Source of the DNA: Chitinophaga sp.
GTDB taxonomy: Bacteria > Bacteroidota > Bacteroidia > Chitinophagales > Chitinophagaceae
Length of the DNA: 64,000 nucleotides
Direction of reading: 5' to 3'
NCBI RefSeq assembly: GCF_019236475.1
Contig: NZ_JAFAIX010000012.1
Span: 310,001 to 374,000 of the forward strand
Shown here: positions 60,605-64,000 of the stretch, piece after piece
Layout: every line of letters begins with the position of its first letter
How positions within the stretch are numbered: the stretch's first letter is position 1
Notes under the pieces: generated by a model
What the model was told of the DNA's origin: nothing
Database searches by the model: none
Seen by the model: the letters and a program-made list of their open reading frames with translations, nothing else
Translations under genes and position numbers: made by a program

Positions 60605-61537
60605 CTATTCTTCTCCCATGGCTATTTTGCCCCAATTATCCAGTTCTTCTTCCGTCCATAGTTCCGGGAAGAATACAATGCGCTTGTTTTTCGGAGGCAG
60701 GAATTGCTGCCAGTTGGTACCGCCTGTTGCAGCGATATCTTCCGGTTTCTTGTGCAGGTAACGTACGGCAGACTTATAATGCATCAATGGCCAGCGCACA
60801 TTGATATTCAGGTCATATTCCCGTAACAGTGGCATTACTTCCTTTTGTTCTTCCGGCGACAACTGTTGGTAACGCAACTGTATGTTATTGGTTTCGTAAC
60901 TGTGGGCTGTTTTCAGGAAAGTTTCCATGTATTTCAGCTCAAACTGGCGCAGGGTAAGGGTTTTCTTCCCAGTAGCCAGTTCAGTAGCACCACTTCTCCA
61001 ATAAATTTGCCCCAGGACATCGATCAATTCTTTTCCTTTCAACGCCTCCCTTTGTGACTCATAAGCCAAGTTGGTCAGCGAGGTAGAGCAAATTTCAATC
61101 ATACGAAACTGTCCGCTCTGGAATCCACTGGCAGGCAGTAAAGCCATACGGAATTTCAGGAATTGCTCCTTGTCCATTCCGTCTACCATGATTTCAAAGG
61201 AACTGATCAGGCTTTTGAAATAGTTGTTGATACGCTTCAACTGTGTTTTAAAGATATCCACTGTCAGTTCAGGAGCATGACATACCTGCTCAATCGCTTT
61301 GAGCGACAGTTTAAAATACAGTTCCGTAATCTGGTGATACATGATAAAGATGCTCTCATCCGGAAACGGCGTGCGGGGATGTTGCAGGTTCAGCAATACA
61401 TCCAGTTGAATATAGTCCCAATAAGTAAGGTAATCCGCATACAGTAATCCATCCAGGTAGGAGGATAGATTTTGACCCATCGCGGCATATTTTTCTTCGA
61501 GCCGTTGAATTTTCTCGGCTATTTCTGTTGTAACCAT
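60605..61537 (-). CDS. Tryptophan 2,3-dioxygenase-family protein
   Basis: About 310 residues from ATG 61537; 61570 would add 11. Heme enzyme that opens the indole ring of Trp to N-formylkynurenine. Motifs: YWDYIQLDVLLNLQHPRTPFPDESIFIMYHQITELYFKLSL (substrate Arg and distal His), LPASGFQSGQFRMIE, and NVRWPLMHYKSAVRYLHKKPEDIAATGGTNWQQFLPP with a likely proximal His. The Lrp-type regulator gene is 52 bases upstream. Some Bacteroidota members may have other substrates. Confidence 0.87.
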   Translation of the reverse strand: MVTTEIAEKIQRLEEKYAAMGQNLSSYLDGLLYADYLTYWDYIQLDVLLNLQHPRTPFPDESIFIMYHQITELYFKLSLKAIEQVCHAPELTVDIFKTQLKRINNYFKSLISSFEIMVDGMDKEQFLKFRMALLPASGFQSGQFRMIEICSTSLTNLAYESQREALKGKELIDVLGQIYWRSGATELATGKKTLTLRQFELKYMETFLKTAHSYETNNIQLRYQQLSPEEQKEVMPLLREYDLNINVRWPLMHYKSAVRYLHKKPEDIAATGGTNWQQFLPPKNKRIVFFPELWTEEELDNWGKIAMGEE

Positions 61538-61589
61538 GGCGAAATTTAGCAATAAAGGCTGAAATGGCAACTACCATTCCTCCCTATTA

Positions 61590-62057
61590 CTATTCCACCA
61601 CGTTGATAGTACGATAAAAGCTTTCTTCCAGTGAGATAAGGGTTTCAGTTCTTTCAATGCCTTTGATTTTCTGCAATTCATCGTGGAGAATCCGACGGAG
61701 CTGGGTAATGTCTTTACAGATAATCTCTGCGAACATACTATATGATCCGGTAGTGTAATTCAGTCGTACCATTTCCGGAATCTTCCGTAATTCTTTGGCC
61801 ACTGTATCATACATGGAGCTTTTTTCCAGGTAAATTCCAATAAAGGCAATTACATCATATCCAATCATTTTTAAATCTACATGTAATTTAGTACCTTTAA
61901 CTATACCCAGTTCTTGCAATTTCTTCATCCTAACGTGGATAGTACCACCGGACACAAACAATTTCTTGCCCAGGTCCGCATAGGAGATTTCAGCATTATT
62001 CATCATCTCGCTGATAATCTGCAAATCCAGTTTGTCAATATTCAAATTGTGGCTCAT
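61590..62057 (-). CDS. Lrp/AsnC-family transcriptional regulator
   Basis: 155 residues: N-terminal winged helix (LDLQIISEMMNNAEISYADLGKKLFVSGGTIHVRMKKLQELGIVKGTKLHVD) and a C-terminal RAM (ligand) domain (DVIAFIGIYLEKSSMYDTVAKELRKIPEMVRLNYTTGSYSMFAEIICKDITQLRRILHDELQKIKGIERTETLI). It probably senses an amino acid and controls the adjacent tryptophan dioxygenase and/or itself; this link is inferred from position. Confidence 0.9.
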   Translation of the reverse strand: MSHNLNIDKLDLQIISEMMNNAEISYADLGKKLFVSGGTIHVRMKKLQELGIVKGTKLHVDLKMIGYDVIAFIGIYLEKSSMYDTVAKELRKIPEMVRLNYTTGSYSMFAEIICKDITQLRRILHDELQKIKGIERTETLISLEESFYRTINVVE

Positions 62058-62209
62058 TTTTACAATTTGTTTTTGAATGTTTTAAAGTTATATGCAAATA
62101 TTTAAAAAATATCGAAAATTCAAAAATTTTTCTTAAAAAATTTGCAAGAAACACCCTTTCTCTTTAGATTTGCATCATAATCATTACTCAAAAGACAGTT
62201 AAAAAGTAA

Positions 62210-62239
62210 TTGCTATCGTATTGATTATCATACACTTTG
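62210..62239 (+). promoter_or_regulatory. Possible promoter for the tRNA-like RNA
   Basis: TTG (62210-62212), 18 bases, then TACACTTTG (62231-62239), a near match to the Bacteroidota TTG/TAnnTTTG type with one extra base in the -7 box. Transcription would start around 62245. That is inside the proposed acceptor stem, so if this promoter is real the tRNA-like 5' end is affected; an upstream promoter with 5' processing is the alternative. Confidence 0.3.
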
Positions 62240-62380
62240 TGGGATGATGAAACTGGCAGACATGCCCTCTTGTCTCGGGGGTGGGGATCACAGGATAAAC
62301 GTAGTATAATTGGGTTGACCACTAATCTTACTTGTGCTATGGCTAACTGCCTCGTGGAGGTTCGAATCCTTCTCCTACAG
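62238..62380 (+). tRNA. tRNA-like RNA with ~74-nt variable region (atypical)
   Basis: Acceptor TGTGGGA (62238-62244) pairs with TCCTACA (62373-62379) with one G-U. Position 8 T, D stem ATG/CAT with a Leu/class-II-type loop AAACTGGCAGA, anticodon stem CCCTC/GGGGG with a 7-base loop TTGTCTC (anticodon GTC), T stem GGAGG/CCTTC, T loop TTCGAAT. All usual invariants (T8, A14, G18, G19, A21, T33, T54, T55, C56, A58, G53-C61) are present. Oddities: variable region 62282-62355 is about 74 nt, base 37 is T, discriminator is G, and no CCA is encoded. The D arm looks Leu-like, while GTC, C38 and G73 look Asp-like. It may be a functional unusual tRNA, a tRNA mimic or a decayed gene. Confidence 0.6.
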
Positions 62381-62396
62381 CTGAATTGGTTTAAAG

Positions 62397-62428
62397 AGTC
62401 CGTGGACTAGGTCCACGGGCTTTTTTTA
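62397..62428 (+). terminator. Intrinsic terminator after the tRNA-like RNA
   Basis: 11-bp arms AGTCCGTGGAC (62397-62407) and GTCCACGGGCT (62411-62421) with one G-U, loop TAG, then TTTTTTT. It lies 16 bases after the tRNA-like 3' end and about 160 bases before trmB. Confidence 0.88.
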
Positions 62429-62433
62429 TGCCC

Positions 62434-62564
62434 TTTTCACGCAAAGGACGCGATGGAGCAAAGGGCGCAAAGATTTGAAATGTATAGGTAGACACGGTTT
62501 CCCCCATCATTCTCTTCATATATCTCCTTAGCGGCCTCCTCTCCTTTGCGTCTTTGCGAGAAAA
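62434..62564. repeat. 131-bp imperfect inverted-repeat element
   Basis: The outer arms are TTTTCaCGCAAAGgACGC (left) and the complement of TTTTCtCGCAAAGaCGC (right), and the similarity continues inward for about 40 bases each side (..GGAG..A.GG.CGC.AAG). This looks like a widespread Bacteroidota palindromic repeat whose chance translation (FSRKDAKER...) is often mis-annotated as a protein. It has no coding capacity and no transposase. Confidence 0.6.
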
Positions 62565-62570
62565 CAATCG

Positions 62571-62578
62571 TACTTTTG
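62571..62578 (+). promoter_or_regulatory. Candidate -7 box for trmB
   Basis: TACTTTTG fits TAnnTTTG and lies 7 bases before the trmB ATG. Two TTTG motifs at the right end of the inverted repeat (62545-62548 and 62553-62556) could serve as the upstream element, at spacings of 22 or 14. The mRNA would be almost leaderless. Confidence 0.4.
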
Positions 62579-62585
62579 CGGCCAA

Positions 62586-63293
62586 ATGGGACAAAAAAAA
62601 TTACAACGATTCGCTGAAATAGAAACTTTCCCTAATGTGTTAATATACCCGGAAGGGATGCAGGGAAAATGGCATGAATTCTTTCATAACAATCACCCGG
62701 TAACACTGGAACTGGCCTGCGGTAAAGGAGACTATACGGTAGGTATGGCCCGCATGTTCCCGGAAAGAAATATTGTAGGCGTAGACCTGAAAGGGAACCG
62801 TATCTGGAGAGGCGCCAAAACAGCACTGGACAATAAACTGAACAATGCTGCCTTCCTCCGTACTCAGATCGATAAACTCAATAACTATTTCGCCCCAGGT
62901 GAAATAGGTGAAATCTGGATCACTTTCCCGGATCCATTCCTCCGTCAGTCCAAATCCAAGAAAAGACTGACCCATCCTAAATTCCTACAGTTATACCAAC
63001 CATTGCTGGCTCCAGGCGCTACCATCAACCTGAAAACAGATTCTGCTGAACTCTATGAGTTCACCAAAATGGTGATTGAATATACCGGATGTACCGTACT
63101 GGAGAATATTCCTGATGTATATGCCATGCCGGAAGTGCCTGCACTCCTGCAAATCCAGACGCACTACGAAAAAATGCACCTGGCCGATGGTCGAACTATC
63201 CGTTATATTAAATTCCAGTTGCCTGCCGCTCCATTGGACTGGCGCAGCATTAACCTGCCCTCCGATGAAGCAGCCGTTAGTGGAGAATATTGA
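62586..63293 (+). CDS. trmB: tRNA (guanosine(46)-N7)-methyltransferase
   Basis: 235 residues. Adds m7G at position 46 in the tRNA variable loop. SAM-binding motif VTLELACGKGDYTVGMARMFP, acidic VGVDLKGNRIWRGAKTAL, the TrmB signature EIWITFPDPFLRQSKSKKRLTHPKFLQLYQPLLAPGATINLKTDSAELYEF, and the C-terminal YEKMHLADGRTIRYIKF. The start follows the repeat and -7 box. The 3' end overlaps the next gene by 29 bases. Its neighbour upstream is the tRNA-like RNA. Confidence 0.94.
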   Translation: MGQKKLQRFAEIETFPNVLIYPEGMQGKWHEFFHNNHPVTLELACGKGDYTVGMARMFPERNIVGVDLKGNRIWRGAKTALDNKLNNAAFLRTQIDKLNNYFAPGEIGEIWITFPDPFLRQSKSKKRLTHPKFLQLYQPLLAPGATINLKTDSAELYEFTKMVIEYTGCTVLENIPDVYAMPEVPALLQIQTHYEKMHLADGRTIRYIKFQLPAAPLDWRSINLPSDEAAVSGEY

Positions 63294-63474
63294 TTTCTAT
63301 TATAACGAACAAGGTTATATGGTCTTTACTGAAAAGTTTCACCTAGACCGCGGTTCCTGCTGTGGTAATGGCTGCAGACATTGCCCATATGATTTCGAAA
63401 ACGTGCGCGAACCCAAGAAATCCGCACTCCTGGCTAAAAGACAGGAAGATAAAAATACAAAGGACGAGAGATAG
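63265..63474 (+). CDS. DUF5522-family small Cys-rich protein
   Basis: 69 residues from ATG 63265 (MKQPLVENIDFYYNEQGYMV). The hallmark is the clustered CCGNGCRHCPYDF near 32-44, with four Cys and a His probably binding a metal or Fe-S cluster. Overlaps trmB by 29 bases in another frame. The longer frame to 63076 lies wholly within trmB and is not supported. Function unknown; the overlap suggests a link to tRNA modification. Confidence 0.85.
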   Translation: MKQPLVENIDFYYNEQGYMVFTEKFHLDRGSCCGNGCRHCPYDFENVREPKKSALLAKRQEDKNTKDER

Positions 63475-63494
63475 TTGCTACCTAAGCAACTATC
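63470..63494 (+). terminator. Weak hairpin after the DUF5522 gene
   Basis: 10-bp arms GATAGTTGCT (63470-63479) and AGCAACTATC (63485-63494) around a 5-base loop, overlapping the DUF5522 stop. No T-run follows, so this may be a 3'-end stabiliser rather than a terminator. Confidence 0.4.
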
Positions 63495-63606
63495 GTCTCC
63501 CTAAATCATTACCCACTCCCGAAAAAACACCCTCCCAAAAACTGAAATGTGCCACTAAGTTCATAGCTTGTGAACCATTGACACGCTTTCCCCATTAACT
63601 TTACGT

Positions 63607-64000
63607 ATGACGATACTTAAACTGAAACTGGACCAGGATCAATTGGTGGAAGACTTCTTCGACAGCTCTCACCTGATAGGTATTGCCTCCACTGCCCGCG
63701 ATTACCAACTCTGCTGGCAGATTAACCGTCATTTGCATACCAACTTCCGGATTAATAACTCCCTGGAAATTACCTTGTCCAAAAAAAGCAGGTCTTATCA
63801 TTTCCCGGTTTTTGATTTCCATGAAGCTACCAATGCAGTGATTCACTACTGCTATAACAACCACTGCCAAGCCGAATTCCTGCTACCAGAGCTGAAACAA
63901 ATCCACTATCTCTGGATGATTAAAGGAGACTATTACCAACTTGGCGATGTAAAAAAAATAGTAGAGGAATTACGTAATGTTCCGCAAGTACAATTAGTAT
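63607..64000 (+). CDS. IPExxxVDY-family protein, 5' part (runs off the window)
   Basis: 131 residues from ATG 63607 to the edge: MTILKLKLDQDQLVEDFF, then GIASTARDYQLCWQINRHLHTNFRI, SYHFPVFDFHEATNAVIHYCYNN, and LLPELKQIHYLWMIKGDYY. This matches the Bacteroidota-only IPExxxVDY family, with LPELKQIHYLW in place of the name motif. Family proteins are about 150-165 residues, so little is missing. Function unknown. A TAACTTTA box lies just upstream of the start. Confidence 0.78.
   Translation, partial: MTILKLKLDQDQLVEDFFDSSHLIGIASTARDYQLCWQINRHLHTNFRINNSLEITLSKKSRSYHFPVFDFHEATNAVIHYCYNNHCQAEFLLPELKQIHYLWMIKGDYYQLGDVKKIVEELRNVPQVQLV

Noticed and set aside
62391..62594. 67-codon minus-strand frame (FSRKDAKERR...)
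   Set aside because: It is the chance translation of the terminator and the palindromic repeat, a well-known kind of spurious annotation.
63076..63264. Upstream extension of the DUF5522 frame
   Set aside because: This part lies within trmB in another frame and has no family similarity; ATG 63265 gives the typical DUF5522 length.
1..64000. CRISPR arrays, insertion sequences, prophage, rRNA, toxin-antitoxin or defence islands
   Set aside because: No direct-repeat arrays, transposase, integrase, phage structural or restriction/defence domains were seen in any frame.

Overview
The window looks like a chromosomal segment of a Bacteroidota bacterium, probably class Chitinophagia (Chitinophaga-like). 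The evidence is the gliding gene gldC, family-restricted genes (DUF4290, DUF6089, DUF5522, IPExxxVDY, GH3), paired OmpH/Skp genes next to bamA, a fused isobutyryl-CoA mutase, and candidate promoters of the Bacteroidota type (TTG, about 18-20 bases, TAnnTTTG). Species identity is an inference. Nothing here looks like a prophage, insertion sequence, CRISPR array, rRNA operon or resistance island. Most of the window is housekeeping.

Layout. 1-9.5 kb: 5' part of icmF, a Nudix-fold regulator, ligA-tadA, an SPFH protein, a PAS-LuxR regulator, sodA and an FkbM methyltransferase. 9.6-30.8 kb: an unbroken minus-strand run of about 21 kb. It holds a DUF1080 lipoprotein with a Gfo/Idh/MocA oxidoreductase, then rpmH-rnpA-yidD-ctp, then an envelope-building block (short Omp85 protein, nadK, DUF6089, uppS, bamA, ompH, ompH), then cvpA, yqeY, gldC, two glycosyltransferases, an Opp/Dpp-type permease and hydrolases. 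30.9-42.9 kb: mostly plus-strand metabolic and cell-wall genes (acyl-CoA dehydrogenase, amidase, AhpD-like protein, korB, inositol monophosphatase, thiL) alternating with minus-strand M28 peptidase, LysE and GH3 genes. 42.9-49.8 kb: a minus-strand unit uvrD-recX-nitrilase-VOC-nagA-GT39. 50-59.7 kb: ECF sigma factor, HdeD-like protein, M28 peptidase, rpiB, tatC, then DUF4290-murA-gmk-CorC. 59.9-64 kb: hydrolase, tryptophan 2,3-dioxygenase with an Lrp-type regulator, then a plus-strand stretch with a tRNA-like RNA, a terminator, an inverted-repeat element, trmB, DUF5522 and the 5' part of an IPExxxVDY gene.

Functionally the central block couples outer-membrane assembly (BamA, two periplasmic OmpH/Skp chaperones, a BamA-like short Omp85 protein) to lipid-carrier synthesis (UppS). 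murA, the amidase, nagA and LPS-type glycosyltransferases add wall and surface functions. rpmH-rnpA, tadA, trmB and the tRNA-like RNA form scattered translation and RNA functions.

Most unusual: (1) a 143-nt RNA just upstream of trmB that carries essentially all tRNA invariant bases, a Leu-type D arm, an Asp-like anticodon loop and a variable region of about 74 nt; (2) four copies of a two-hairpin intergenic element that doubles as a terminator; (3) an rnpA gene whose conserved N-terminus has no ATG/GTG/TTG start; (4) MurA with Asp in place of the active-site Cys; (5) a 613-base gap upstream of tatC with a possible structured RNA and a Leu-rich micro-ORF.
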